Below, piece after piece: positions 53,125 to 61,783 of a stretch of 64,000 bases of DNA. How positions within the stretch are numbered: the stretch's first letter is position 1; the number at the start of each line of letters is the position of its first letter. Made by a program: the position numbers and the translations under genes. The DNA is from Flavisolibacter longurius (GTDB lineage Bacteria; Bacteroidota; Bacteroidia; Chitinophagales; Chitinophagaceae), in assembly GCA_013327885.1 (NCBI GenBank), contig JABUMY010000011.1:62001-126000 (forward strand), read 5' to 3'. The notes beneath the pieces are model-generated. The model did not search any database and had not been told where the DNA came from. It saw nothing but the letters and a program-made list of their open reading frames with translations.

Positions 53125-53290
53125 CTATCAAGGCAATTGCGGCGGCGGTTTGTAGCAAAGACTTTTCTTTTCGATGGATACCATCACAAATTCCTGTTTT
53201 CATTTGCAGCTTAGCTGGTAAGCAACTACATCTAAAACCTAACCCGGTCATAACGCAGTTGAACAATTGTTAGCGTAAAAAATAAGCAAC

Positions 53291-53515
53291 ATGCTCCATT
53301 TCAAAGCGGGTGAGATTCCCGATTACAACTTTCAGCAAGCCGCCAAAAAGCCCATTCCCATTCGCTGCTTCCAGTTGCAGGAACCTTTCCAGATCGAAAC
53401 GATGGAAGGCCTGATGCAAGGCAAGGCCGGCGACTATCTTATCGTTGGTATCAAGGGCGAAATGTATCCCTGCGACAAAGCGATTTTTGAAGAGACCTAC
53501 GATATCCTTAAGTAA
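53291..53515 (+). CDS. Small conserved protein of unknown function
   Basis: 74 residues: MLHFKAGEIPDYNFQQAAKK and then PIPIRCFQLQEPFQIETMEG, GKAGDYLIVGIKGEMYPCDK and FEETYDILK. The pattern GDYLIxGxKGExYPC...F..TY resembles short proteins seen in phages and many bacterial genomes, for which I know no function. No signal peptide. A terminator starts 10 bases after the stop. Confidence 0.75.
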   Translation: MLHFKAGEIPDYNFQQAAKKPIPIRCFQLQEPFQIETMEGLMQGKAGDYLIVGIKGEMYPCDKAIFEETYDILK

Positions 53516-53525
53516 TGTATCGAAC

Positions 53526-53557
53526 AAAAAGCCCGCTGTATTTTCAGCGGGCTTTTT
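53526..53557 (+). terminator. Rho-independent terminator
   Basis: GCCCGCTG (53531-53538) and CAGCGGGC (53545-53552) form a perfect 8-base stem with a 6-base loop, preceded by AAAAA and followed by TTTTT. Works for the plus-strand small gene and probably also for the opposite strand, ending transcripts of the M1 peptidase at 53628. Confidence 0.93.
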
Positions 53558-53590
53558 ACGCAAAGCATAAACTGAATAGTGCGTTAAGCG

Positions 53591-53622
53591 AATATCTTAC
53601 TATCGCACTATCCCAATATCCT
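53591..53622. repeat. Octamer array, ACTATCNC type
   Basis: Four 8-base units such as ACTATCGC and ACTATCCC end 6 bases before the stop of the minus-strand M1 peptidase (53628). A weak inverse copy is seen at 53574-53590. Confidence 0.5.
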
Positions 53623-53627
53623 GCGTT

Positions 53628-55484
53628 CTATTTCGCATTGTACACATTGTCCGCTTTATCAGCATCGGGCACCCAGGTACTGCCCAACACTATTTTCTGA
53701 ATTGCCTTTGTGGAAGTCACTGTGATGGTAACGTTGCTGTTGCCTTTCTCCCAAACGGCAATGCTGCGGTGTACTTTGCTGGTGGTGTTATCGGCATAGG
53801 TAATGGCCAGGTCAACCGGCACGGGCTTGGTACCTTTGGATGTAATGGTGATAACGGAATTCTTTCCTTTTTTCACCACCGATGAAATGGCGAGATCGGC
53901 AAAGCCACCGTCAAAGAACCAGCGCTTCCAGAACCAATTCATGTTTCTGCCCGCGCCGGCATTCATGCTGGAAAAAAAGTCGAAAGGCATCGGGTGCTTG
54001 CCGTTCCACAACGTGATGTAATGGTGCAGGGCTTTGGTGAAAAGCGAATCACCCAGCATATCCCGCACAAAAAGATAACCCATGGCCGGCTCGGGATAGG
54101 CATTGGTAAAATACGCCGCGCTGTTTTCAGTGGAAAGCGACATGATCGGCAGATCGGATTCCGTGCCCAGGTGGCGCTCCGTCGGCACCACGCCATAATC
54201 ATCAACAATGGTGGAATCGATATAAGCCGAAAGCAGCCATTCTCCCATCGTGGCCCAGCCTTCATCCATCCAGGCATACTTGGTTTCGTTGGTGCCCATG
54301 TAAAACGGGAACATGGTATGAAACACTTCATGCGTTGTCAGCGTTACACTTTCTTCCCGTGAATGCACGGGATTGTCATTCGCCATCATTGGGTACTCCA
54401 TCTGGTCCAGTCCATCAAACACCGTGATGTGCGAATAGGGAAACGGCCATTTCGGAAAATAATAGCTCATGCCTTCCACCGTCTTGCGGGTATCCGGCGC
54501 CACCCAGAAATAATCTTTGTGCTTTGGGTTGAACACGGCATCCACCCGCGTTCTCCGTCCAGTTTTCGGATCCACCACCAGCGAAGAAGATTGCCACATG
54601 TACTGACTGGCCGTGGCAAAAGCAAAGTCCGGCACATTGGCCGCTTTATAGTGCCAGGTGTTCTGCGGGTTGTTGGTTGTGATGGTTTCTTTGTTGTCAG
54701 TAGAGTCAATGACGTTTACAAGCGCATCGCTCTTTTCCGCTTCGCTGATGCGTTGGCAGTACTTGCCGTTCAGCACTTCACTGCAGTTTTGCAAGTCGCC
54801 GGTGGCCCACACCACAAAGTTTTTGGGTACGGTAATGTAGGCGTCAAAATCACAGAAGTCGTTGTAAAATTCCTGCTGCCCGTTGTAAGGCAGGCGGTTC
54901 CAGCCGTCGATGTCATCGTACACCGCCACACGGGGAAAAAAGTAGGCAAGGAAATGCGCATTGGGGTCCACCTCTCCGGTACGGATATGCGAACCTTTGT
55001 TCAGCGTATAATGATAAACGATACGGAACCGGATGTTTTTGCCACTGGCTAGCAATTGCCGGCTCAGGACCATGTTGGTTCCGTTGATACCGATGCCCGC
55101 TTTGTTGGCGAGTTGCCCGTTGATCCAAAGCGAATCGATCACCACGCCTTCGCCCAGGTCTTTGGGAGAAATGGCCGAAGCCCTTGGCGTTCCGGCTTTG
55201 TACAGGTTGGGATACAGCTTGAACCAGATCTGTTTCAGCGTATCGGGACTGTTGTTGCTGTAGGTAATATCAACGGTACCTGATACCAGTCTTGTTTCGG
55301 GATTAAAAAGAATGCGCAAGGTATAGTCGGCCTTGTTTTGCCAATAGGCTTTTCCGGGGCGGCCGTCAGCGGAACGGGTTCCTTTTTGATACGCTGCCTG
55401 GATGTTTCGCGGCACGGGTAAACTTTGCGCAAACGATACGGAGCAAAGGAGGAGGAGAACGGAAAGAAAAAGAGTCTTCTGCAT
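53628..55484 (-). CDS. Secreted M1-family metallopeptidase
   Basis: 618 residues with a signal peptide (ending SVSFAQ). The N-terminal beta domain is about 50-220, followed by the catalytic domain with QMEYPMM near 361-367 (in place of GAMEN) and HEVFH (His385, Glu386, His389) with the third zinc ligand Glu408 in MDEGWA. C-terminal beta domain from about 530. The enzyme is exported, so it is probably an aminopeptidase that digests peptides in the periplasm or outside. Confidence 0.92.
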   Translation of the reverse strand: MQKTLFLSVLLLLCSVSFAQSLPVPRNIQAAYQKGTRSADGRPGKAYWQNKADYTLRILFNPETRLVSGTVDITYSNNSPDTLKQIWFKLYPNLYKAGTPRASAISPKDLGEGVVIDSLWINGQLANKAGIGINGTNMVLSRQLLASGKNIRFRIVYHYTLNKGSHIRTGEVDPNAHFLAYFFPRVAVYDDIDGWNRLPYNGQQEFYNDFCDFDAYITVPKNFVVWATGDLQNCSEVLNGKYCQRISEAEKSDALVNVIDSTDNKETITTNNPQNTWHYKAANVPDFAFATASQYMWQSSSLVVDPKTGRRTRVDAVFNPKHKDYFWVAPDTRKTVEGMSYYFPKWPFPYSHITVFDGLDQMEYPMMANDNPVHSREESVTLTTHEVFHTMFPFYMGTNETKYAWMDEGWATMGEWLLSAYIDSTIVDDYGVVPTERHLGTESDLPIMSLSTENSAAYFTNAYPEPAMGYLFVRDMLGDSLFTKALHHYITLWNGKHPMPFDFFSSMNAGAGRNMNWFWKRWFFDGGFADLAISSVVKKGKNSVITITSKGTKPVPVDLAITYADNTTSKVHRSIAVWEKGNSNVTITVTSTKAIQKIVLGSTWVPDADKADNVYNAK

Positions 55485-55704
55485 GGGTTGAACAATAAAG
55501 AAGGCAATTTAAGGAGAGCTGTTTACTGCGGACTGAAATTTTAGGAAAGGCTAATTCGGTAGCGAAATGGTTAGCTTTTGCCGACAAATTTTCTCCCGGA
55601 GTTCCGGTGTCGATCGATGGATAAAAGCAAGCGGCTATTCTGCAACAAATAAACCTGAAACCCGCCGCAGTCGCCGCTTTCAGCGGGTGAAATTTGGCGC
55701 AGGA

Positions 55705-55736
55705 TTGCGTAAATAATTAAAATTCAATTATCTTCA
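55705..55736 (+). promoter_or_regulatory. Possible promoter before the NfeD/flotillin pair
   Basis: TTG at 55705-55707, then 21 bases, then TATCTTCA at 55729-55736 (6 of 8 to TAnnTTTG). The leader would be about 20 bases to the ATG at 55758. Tentative. Confidence 0.3.
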
Positions 55737-55757
55737 CCACGAACCAATCGACCAAAC

Positions 55758-56351
55758 ATGCTTAGTGAGTTTATACAATGGTTATTCCAACTGAAAGGAT
55801 TTGAATTGATCCTTTGGTGCATTGCCCTCCTGTTCTCCCTGCTATTTGTCATTCAAACTATCATTTCTTTTTTTATCGGTGGCGGCGACGGCGATATCGA
55901 TGCCATGGGCGACGACGGCCACGGCGATGCATCGCAGTTCTTTACCATCCGCAACATGATCGCTTTCTTTACCATGTTTGGCTGGTCGGGACTGGCCGCG
56001 CTGAAAAGCGGCATTCCCAATTCATGGGTCATTGTGATTGCGGTGGCCTCGGGTGTGGCTACCGTGGCCATGCTCTATTTTATCATGACAAGAGTGACCC
56101 GCCTGCGCCAGAGCGGAACCCTGCAACATAAAAATGCTGTTAGCCAGATCGGTGAAACCTACCTGCGCATTCCGGCCAGCCGGAACGGGATTGGGAAAGT
56201 GCAGATCCAGGTGCAGGGTCGCCTGGTGGAACTGGAAGCCATGACCGACGACCCCGAGGACATTGCCACGGGCCGTCCGATTAAAGTGCTTAGTACCCTC
56301 AACGAGCGGATTTTGCTCGTCACAACAAAACTTCAAAACCAAAACAACTAA
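55758..56351 (+). CDS. NfeD/YuaF-like membrane protein
   Basis: 197 residues. Helices at about 15-40 (FELILWCIALLFSLLFVIQT), 68-85 and 93-110, with an acidic Asp/Gly-rich loop between the first two (GGGDGDIDAMGDDGHGD). The C-terminal 70 residues form an OB-fold-like domain (VSQIGETYLRIPASRNGIGKV, QGRLVELEAMTDDPE). NfeD-type proteins partner flotillins, whose gene starts 12 bases downstream. Confidence 0.85.
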   Translation: MLSEFIQWLFQLKGFELILWCIALLFSLLFVIQTIISFFIGGGDGDIDAMGDDGHGDASQFFTIRNMIAFFTMFGWSGLAALKSGIPNSWVIVIAVASGVATVAMLYFIMTRVTRLRQSGTLQHKNAVSQIGETYLRIPASRNGIGKVQIQVQGRLVELEAMTDDPEDIATGRPIKVLSTLNERILLVTTKLQNQNN

Positions 56352-56362
56352 ATCGTAAAAAC

Positions 56363-57937
56363 ATGACAGGTTATTTATTGGTCGTAGTGGCCGTTGCGGT
56401 AGTCTTTGTCTTTGTCCTGGTGATGTCGCTTTTCAGCCGGTACAAGCGTTGTCCTTCCGACAAAATACTGGTGGTCTATGGTAAAGTGGGCAAAAACTCC
56501 GAAGGTGCCCTGAGTGCCCGTTGTATTCATGGTGGTGCGGCCTTTATCTGGCCCATCATCCAGGATTATTCGTTTATGGACCTCACGCCCATGTCCATTG
56601 AAGTAAATCTTACCAAGGCACTCAGCAAGCAAAACATCCGGGTAGATGTGCCTTCCAAATTCACCGTGGGTATCTCTACCGAACCCGGTGTGATGGAAAA
56701 CGCAGCTGAGCGTTTGTTAGGCCTGAAGCCCCAGGACATTCATGCCCTGGCCAACGATATCATCCTGGGCCAGATGCGTCTTGTGGTGGCGATGATGGAC
56801 ATCGAAGAGATCAACAACAACCGCGATAAGTTTTTGAGCAACGTGGCCTCCAACGTAGAAGCCGAACTGAAAAAGATCGGTCTGAAACTGATCAACGTAA
56901 ACATCACCGACATCAAGGACGAAAGCGGTTATATAGAAGCGCTAGGTAAGGAAGCGGCGGCCAAGGCCATCAACGAAGCCAAGAAAAGCGTGGCCGAACA
57001 GGACAAGATTGGTGAAACTGGTAAAGCGGCTGCCGAACGCGAAAAAGATGTGATCATCCAGCAAACGCAAAAGGATCGTGATGTAAAGATCGCCGAAACA
57101 CAGCGTGACCGCGACTCGCAGATTGCCGTTGCTGAAAAAGACAAAGAGATCATTATTGCCTCTGCCCACCGCGATGAGCAGATTGGTAAGGTGGAAGCCG
57201 AAAGGGATACGCGTATCAAAACGGCCGAAGCCAACGCCATTGCCGTGCAGGGTGAGAACCAGTCGAAGATCCGCATTGCCGATTCGGAAGCCGAAAGAAG
57301 ACAGCGGGAAGCCGAGGCCATGAAGCGGGCCACCGCATCGGAAAAAGTGCAGGCGGCCAAAGCCTTAGAAGAAGCGTATACGGCGGAACGCATGGCCGAA
57401 GAGGCCCGTGCCGAAAGGGACAGGGCATCGCAGAACGCCAACATCGTGGTAAGCGCCGAAATTGCAAAGCAGAAGGCCATCATTGAAGCACAGGCTGAAG
57501 CCGAACGCATTCGCGAAAAAGCAAAAGGGGAAGCCGATGCCATCTTTGCCAAAATGGAAGCCGAGGCAAAAGGTATGTACGAGATCCTGACCAAACAGGC
57601 CGAAGGTTTGGACCGCATTGTAAAAGCCGCCGGCAACGATCCGAAAGATGCCGTGCTCCTGCTCATCTCCGATAAATTACCGGAGCTGGTGCGGATGCAA
57701 ACGGACGCTATCAAAAACATCAAGATCGACAAGGTTACCGTTTGGGAAAACGGCCAGTCCAATGGTGAGGGCAAGAACTCCACCGCCAATTTTGTTTCGG
57801 GCCTGTACAAAGCCGTGCCGCCGCTGAAAGATATTTTTGACATGGCGGGCATGAACCTGCCGGAATACCTGGGCAAAGAATTACCGAAACCTAAGGATGA
57901 ACCCAAATCAACACCGCCCGTGGAGTTGCTGGGGTAA
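56363..57937 (+). CDS. Flotillin-family protein (YuaG/FloT-like)
   Basis: 524 residues. N-terminal hydrophobic helix at about 2-25, an SPFH/prohibitin-like domain at about 30-190 (PSKFTVGISTEPGVMENAA, LKPQDIHALANDII), and a long heptad-rich alanine/glutamate coiled coil at about 200-420. The C-terminal part is membrane-associated. Flotillins organise membrane microdomains. It directly follows the NfeD-like gene (12-base gap). Confidence 0.92.
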   Translation: MTGYLLVVVAVAVVFVFVLVMSLFSRYKRCPSDKILVVYGKVGKNSEGALSARCIHGGAAFIWPIIQDYSFMDLTPMSIEVNLTKALSKQNIRVDVPSKFTVGISTEPGVMENAAERLLGLKPQDIHALANDIILGQMRLVVAMMDIEEINNNRDKFLSNVASNVEAELKKIGLKLINVNITDIKDESGYIEALGKEAAAKAINEAKKSVAEQDKIGETGKAAAEREKDVIIQQTQKDRDVKIAETQRDRDSQIAVAEKDKEIIIASAHRDEQIGKVEAERDTRIKTAEANAIAVQGENQSKIRIADSEAERRQREAEAMKRATASEKVQAAKALEEAYTAERMAEEARAERDRASQNANIVVSAEIAKQKAIIEAQAEAERIREKAKGEADAIFAKMEAEAKGMYEILTKQAEGLDRIVKAAGNDPKDAVLLLISDKLPELVRMQTDAIKNIKIDKVTVWENGQSNGEGKNSTANFVSGLYKAVPPLKDIFDMAGMNLPEYLGKELPKPKDEPKSTPPVELLG

Positions 57938-57949
57938 AAAGAATACATT

Positions 57950-57999
57950 AAAATGCCGGTAAGATTTCAATTCGTTGGATGGAATCTGCCGGCATTTTT
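57950..57999 (+). terminator. Terminator-like hairpin after the flotillin gene
   Basis: AAAATGCCGG near 57950-57959 pairs with CCGGCATTTT near 57989-57998; the loop is about 30 bases, and T residues follow. A rather long loop, so moderate. Confidence 0.6.
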
Positions 58000-58231
58000 A
58001 ATATGGTATTTTGAAGTATAACAAAGAGTATTAAGAGTTGTGAAGAAAAGTAAAAACCCGTGAAACCTGCGCCAGATATGGTTAAAATGCCATCCGCCGA
58101 CCGAAAAAATACCACTTTGTGGTTATTGTTACGGGCAGGTAGAAGCCGTAGTTTTGCACTTCACAATCAATACTAACAGCTTTTCAACGACTCACCTGCG
58201 CAGGATATAGGTTCCCGGGTGAGTTTTGATT

Positions 58232-58882
58232 TTACACAAACACCCAGGCAATCACCTGCGCCAGGGCACCCAGCAAAAGTCCCGCATACACATCAAAAGG
58301 CTTGTGATCATTAAGGAGAAGTCTTGCCGTACAAACCAGTCCGGCCAGCAGGAGGCCAATAGAAAGATAAGGCCCCATGTTGGTACTGCTTTGCAGGGAG
58401 AGAATCAGCAAAAGACAGATCACCACACCCAGCGAAAGCGCATGCATGCTTACCTTAAAGAAGGAATTGACAAAAGCCCCAAAGCAAATTGAAAGAAAGG
58501 CCGCAAGGCTAAACATCACTGCTTCTTTGGGAAAACCCTGGTTGCGGAACACATACCACACCCAGAAATAAAATATCATCACGGCGATATAGGGAATGAT
58601 GCGGTCGCGTTGCGTTTTCAAATAAATGGTATCGATAAAGCCAACACCTTTGGCTACCAGCACGGTTACCAGCGGCAGAACGGTATAGTTGACAAAAAAC
58701 TGGACGAGCAGGAGGGATTGGCGCCATTCATCGAGTGCCGAGAACAGGCGCAGCCCTTTGATAAGAAACCAGCCGACATAAACGGGAATAAAGAGCGGGT
58801 GAAAAATGTAAGAAATGATCTTTGCGGCTGTTTTAAGGGCCGGGTGAAAGGCGATTTGTTCGTTGGCCTCCAGGTTGTCCAT
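58232..58882 (-). CDS. PAP2-like multi-spanning membrane protein
   Basis: 216 residues with about six transmembrane helices. FKVSMHALSLG and ARLLLNDHKPFDVYAGLLLG resemble the second and third phosphatase motifs of PAP2 (SxHxx and SRxxxxxHxxxD with R and H retained), and KTQRDRIIP may be the first. Likely an integral phosphatase-like protein for a lipid phosphate, with activity uncertain because the motifs are partly altered. The gene is followed downstream (58231 back to 57938) by the flotillin terminator region. Confidence 0.65.
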   Translation of the reverse strand: MDNLEANEQIAFHPALKTAAKIISYIFHPLFIPVYVGWFLIKGLRLFSALDEWRQSLLLVQFFVNYTVLPLVTVLVAKGVGFIDTIYLKTQRDRIIPYIAVMIFYFWVWYVFRNQGFPKEAVMFSLAAFLSICFGAFVNSFFKVSMHALSLGVVICLLLILSLQSSTNMGPYLSIGLLLAGLVCTARLLLNDHKPFDVYAGLLLGALAQVIAWVFV

Positions 58883-59236
58883 CCTGCAAATATAAGGTGG
58901 GGGAATGCCTGCGAGGGGGTGATTCGGGAGGAGTGGTTTTGTTGATTGACGGGTGTGGTGGTGCGGATAGATTTTTATTTTTTGGTTGTGTAAGTAGTTT
59001 TTGTTTGGTCATACTTTTCTTTAGGTTGTTTTCCACCTTTTCTCTCCCGAAAAGGTGGAGCCAAAAGTTCAAGGAAAAGGCAAACGCTCCGCTGCTTTTT
59101 CCAGGCCAACGCACAAAAGCTATACTTTACATGTTGCACTATTCATTTTGTATACAGTCCTTCTTTTCAACTTTGCGCTTCACTACACGTTGCTTGATGC
59201 AAATACAACTATCTGCCGGTAATGCAAGACACTGCA

Positions 59237-59303
59237 GGCGCCTTATTGCGCTATCCTTTTCCTAAACTGTTAAGATGCGTTAGCCAATGCGCAATAAGGC
59301 GCT
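59237..59303. repeat. 15-base inverted repeat with 37-base loop
   Basis: GGCGCCTTATTGCGC at 59237-59251 and GCGCAATAAGGCGCT at 59289-59303 are inverse complements except for the outermost base. No T tail follows, so it is not a simple terminator. It may be an end of a lost mobile element or an RNA structure. Confidence 0.6.
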
Positions 59304-59589
59304 GAACCAGCGGGATTGGGAATGTTATAAAGCGCCGTTGTTCCATTTGCGAATTGAACATTGTGAATTGATTATTGAAAATTTATTGCTGCATTCATTT
59401 GAGCTTTTGAAACAGCCATAAGAATTTTCTCTCTCGCCACTAACCCAATCCGTGCTGTTAAAGCAGCCATCCCCTCCCCGGAGGTTCGTCCCAAGGTTTG
59501 CTATTGCTGTAATGGAGCGGGGTGGGTTACGCAGTACACTCTACTCCCTGTCCAACCGAATAATTTCAGGCCAACGTCAATAAACGGGA

Positions 59590-59683
59590 AACCCCTCCGG
59601 GGTTGTTTACCATCACAATCATGTCATCACCGGGTTTCACCGGGTGCTATTAACAGGAGAGCCCTCTGGGCTCAGAAAGCCAG
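59590..59683. repeat. REP-like element with three hairpins (copy B)
   Basis: AACCCC-TCC-GGGGTT (59590-59604), an imperfect hairpin CACC...GGTG (59638-59656) and GAGCCC-TCT-GGGCTC (59669-59683). The joint GCTATTAACAGGAGA between the second and third is nearly the same as in copy A (15512-15594), where the stems read differently. Confidence 0.75.
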
Positions 59684-59754
59684 ATAATTGTTAAGTGAGA
59701 ATAGGATTTTCCTAGTCTTTTATAAGTGAGGAAACAGGAAACAACAAAAACAAA

Positions 59755-59782
59755 AGCCTCCACCAGCAAACTGGCAGAGGCT
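59755..59782 (-). terminator. Terminator for rpoN
   Basis: AGCCTC (59755-59760) and GAGGCT (59777-59782) enclose a second stem CCAG/CTGG and a CAAA loop. On the minus strand the stem is followed by TTTTGTTTTTG, a good T tail, 70 bases after the rpoN stop. Confidence 0.75.
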
Positions 59783-59850
59783 AAAAAGTTTCGTGAATAA
59801 GCGAGGGCTGTGGTTAGGTCCCCCCTCCACCGGAGGGGCCGGGGGAGGCC

Positions 59851-61347
59851 TTATAGCTCCTTCCTCAACCTTGCCACCGGTATATTTAACTGCTCCCGGT
59901 ACTTGGCAACCGTCCGGCGGGCAATATTGTATCCTTTTTCCTGCAGCATTTCGGTGAGGCGTTCATCGCTCAGCGGCTTTTTCTTGTGCTCGTTTTCAAT
60001 CAGGTCGCTCAGGATTTTTTTTACTTCGCGGGTCGAAACCTCTTCACCCGAATCCGTGGTCAGCGATTCACTGAAAAAGAATTTCAGCCGGTAGGTGCCA
60101 AACTCGGTTTGTACAAACTTCGAATTGGCCACACGGCTCACCGTTGAAATATCCAACCCTGTTTTTTCGGCAATGTCCTTTAAGATCATCGGCCGCAGCG
60201 TGGTTTCGTCACCGGTAAGAAAAAAATCATACTGGTGGTTCATGATGGCCGTCATGGTGCTCAGGAGCGTATGCTGCCGCTGCTTGATGGCATCGATGAA
60301 CCATTTGGCCGCATCAATTTTTTGCTTGATAAAAAGAACGGCTTCTTTCTGGCGACGGTCTTTTTTTGCTCCCCGGTCGTACTCTTTCAGCATATCGCGA
60401 TAGCCTTCAGAGATGCGCAGTTCCGGTGCATTTTTAGAATTCAGCGTCAGTTCCAGCTTGCTGGCGTTGTTATAAATAAAAAAGTCGGGAACAATATAGC
60501 TTTCCGCTTTGTTGATCTCTCCTTCATTGCCACCGGGCTTTGGATTGAGTTTGGTGATCTGTATCATCACCTCTTTCAGCTCGTCGTCGGTAAGGTTCAG
60601 GCCACGCTGGATCTTTTCGTAGTGCTTTTTGGTGAACTCGTCAAAATAGCGGGTAAGGGCCTGTATGGCCGTATCCACTTCTTTGCCATCTATCTTTTGA
60701 CGGTTCAACTGGAGCAGTAAGCATTCCTGCAGGGTGCGGGCACCAACGCCGGGGGGATCAAAGTTTTGAATGCGCTGGATCAGGCTCTCCACTTCTTCTT
60801 CAGAGGTATCGATGTTTTGCCGAAAGGCCAGGTCATCCACAATGGCCGATGTTTCCCTGCGCAGGTAGCCGTCTTCGTCGATGCTGCCGATGATTTGTTC
60901 GGCAATTTTATACTGGCGTTCATCCAGATTCAGCATGCCCAACTGCGCTTCCAAAACTTCGTAAAAAGACGTTTCTACGCGGTAAGGCATGGTGGTCTTT
61001 TCTTCCTGCTCGCCGTAGTTTTCGTCGCGGAGCTTGTAGTCGGCTATGTCGTCGTCGCCTTCCTGCACATAATCCGAAATGTCAATGTTTTCATACAGGT
61101 CGTCCTGGTCACGTTCCTCGTTGTCGTATTCTTCTTCGGCAGGAGCGGTATCGGCAAATTCATCTTTTTCTTCGTAGGCATCGGCACCGTCTTCATCGGT
61201 CACTTCCAGGGCGGGATTTTCTTCCAGCTCTTCTTTGATCCGCTCTTCGAGGTTGGCCGTAGGCACCTGCAGCAGTTTCATTAACTGAATCTGCTGGGGG
61301 GATAGCTTTTGGAGTAGTTTCTGTTGTAGATTCTGGCTAAGGCTCAT
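59851..61347 (-). CDS. rpoN: RNA polymerase sigma-54 factor
   Basis: 498 residues. Region I is Gln/Leu-rich (QNLQQKLLQKLSPQQIQLMKLLQV) and binds activator proteins; an acidic region II follows (about 55-115). Region III has core-binding and DNA-binding parts, with the sigma-54 RpoN box ARRTVAKYR at 476-484. It directs transcription from -24/-12 promoters and requires AAA+ activators, none of which is in the window. Its 3' end is followed by a hairpin terminator at 59755-59782. Confidence 0.97.
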   Translation of the reverse strand: MSLSQNLQQKLLQKLSPQQIQLMKLLQVPTANLEERIKEELEENPALEVTDEDGADAYEEKDEFADTAPAEEEYDNEERDQDDLYENIDISDYVQEGDDDIADYKLRDENYGEQEEKTTMPYRVETSFYEVLEAQLGMLNLDERQYKIAEQIIGSIDEDGYLRRETSAIVDDLAFRQNIDTSEEEVESLIQRIQNFDPPGVGARTLQECLLLQLNRQKIDGKEVDTAIQALTRYFDEFTKKHYEKIQRGLNLTDDELKEVMIQITKLNPKPGGNEGEINKAESYIVPDFFIYNNASKLELTLNSKNAPELRISEGYRDMLKEYDRGAKKDRRQKEAVLFIKQKIDAAKWFIDAIKQRQHTLLSTMTAIMNHQYDFFLTGDETTLRPMILKDIAEKTGLDISTVSRVANSKFVQTEFGTYRLKFFFSESLTTDSGEEVSTREVKKILSDLIENEHKKKPLSDERLTEMLQEKGYNIARRTVAKYREQLNIPVARLRKEL

Positions 61348-61445
61348 GTTAAGTTCTTCTCTGCGGCACCGCTTCTTTCTACTGGCAAAAAAAGTGCGCC
61401 ATGTTCACAAAAATCAAGCCGTAAATTTACTGCAAAACTGGCTCC

Positions 61446-61724
61446 ATGGGCAGAATCACCTCGGTTTTCTTTTTAGCGGTACTGTTAAATGCCGGCAAAG
61501 CCTCGGCACAACTGGATTTTCGGCCGGTGAACGACAGTTTACCCAAAGCCGTTTCGCTCCGGGTTTTGCCGCAAAATTTCTACAAAAAAGGCCTTTCTTT
61601 CTTTTGCCAGCAGGAATTACAGTTGCAAAAACTAACGTCCTTGCCGCTGTTTATTCGCCTGGGTGCAAAGGACTATGTCGATTACCTGGAGAAAAAGCCC
61701 AACGCGGTGTGGCGGAAACAATAG
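61446..61724 (+). CDS. Small secreted protein of unknown function
   Basis: 92 residues, with a signal peptide (FFLAVLLNAGKASAQ), then LRVLPQNFYKKGLSFFCQQE and FIRLGAKDYVDYLEKKP. The pattern is known to me from several Bacteroidota genomes as an uncharacterised family. It starts 98 bases from the divergent rpoN start and precedes the GH9 gene by 59 bases. Confidence 0.7.
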   Translation: MGRITSVFFLAVLLNAGKASAQLDFRPVNDSLPKAVSLRVLPQNFYKKGLSFFCQQELQLQKLTSLPLFIRLGAKDYVDYLEKKPNAVWRKQ

Positions 61725-61783
61725 CACCCGGGAAATGACTGTTTGAATGCGGTTCAATTTTGAATTTTTATATTTATTGCTGT

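Larger units (their letters stand above)
58883..59850. other. 968-base spacer before rpoN, rich in repeats
   Basis: No reliable gene. A 122-codon plus-strand frame at 58897-59265 has no start context, domain or signal and is likely chance. The stretch contains an inverted repeat at 59237-59303, a three-hairpin element at 59590-59683 and a terminator stem at 59755-59782. It separates the PAP2-like gene (minus, starting at 58882) from the 3' end of rpoN (minus). Confidence 0.6.

Noticed and set aside
56929-57948. 339-codon frame antisense to the flotillin gene
   Set aside because: Low-complexity Ser/Ala/Leu composition is the mirror of the Ala/Glu coiled coil and has no features of its own.
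58897-59265. 122-codon plus-strand frame in the spacer before rpoN
   Set aside because: Irregular composition, no start context, no domain, and it runs into the inverted repeat at 59237.
59237-59303. Insertion sequence end
   Set aside because: No transposase frame, no flanking duplication seen, and only a single inverted pair; kept as an unexplained repeat only.
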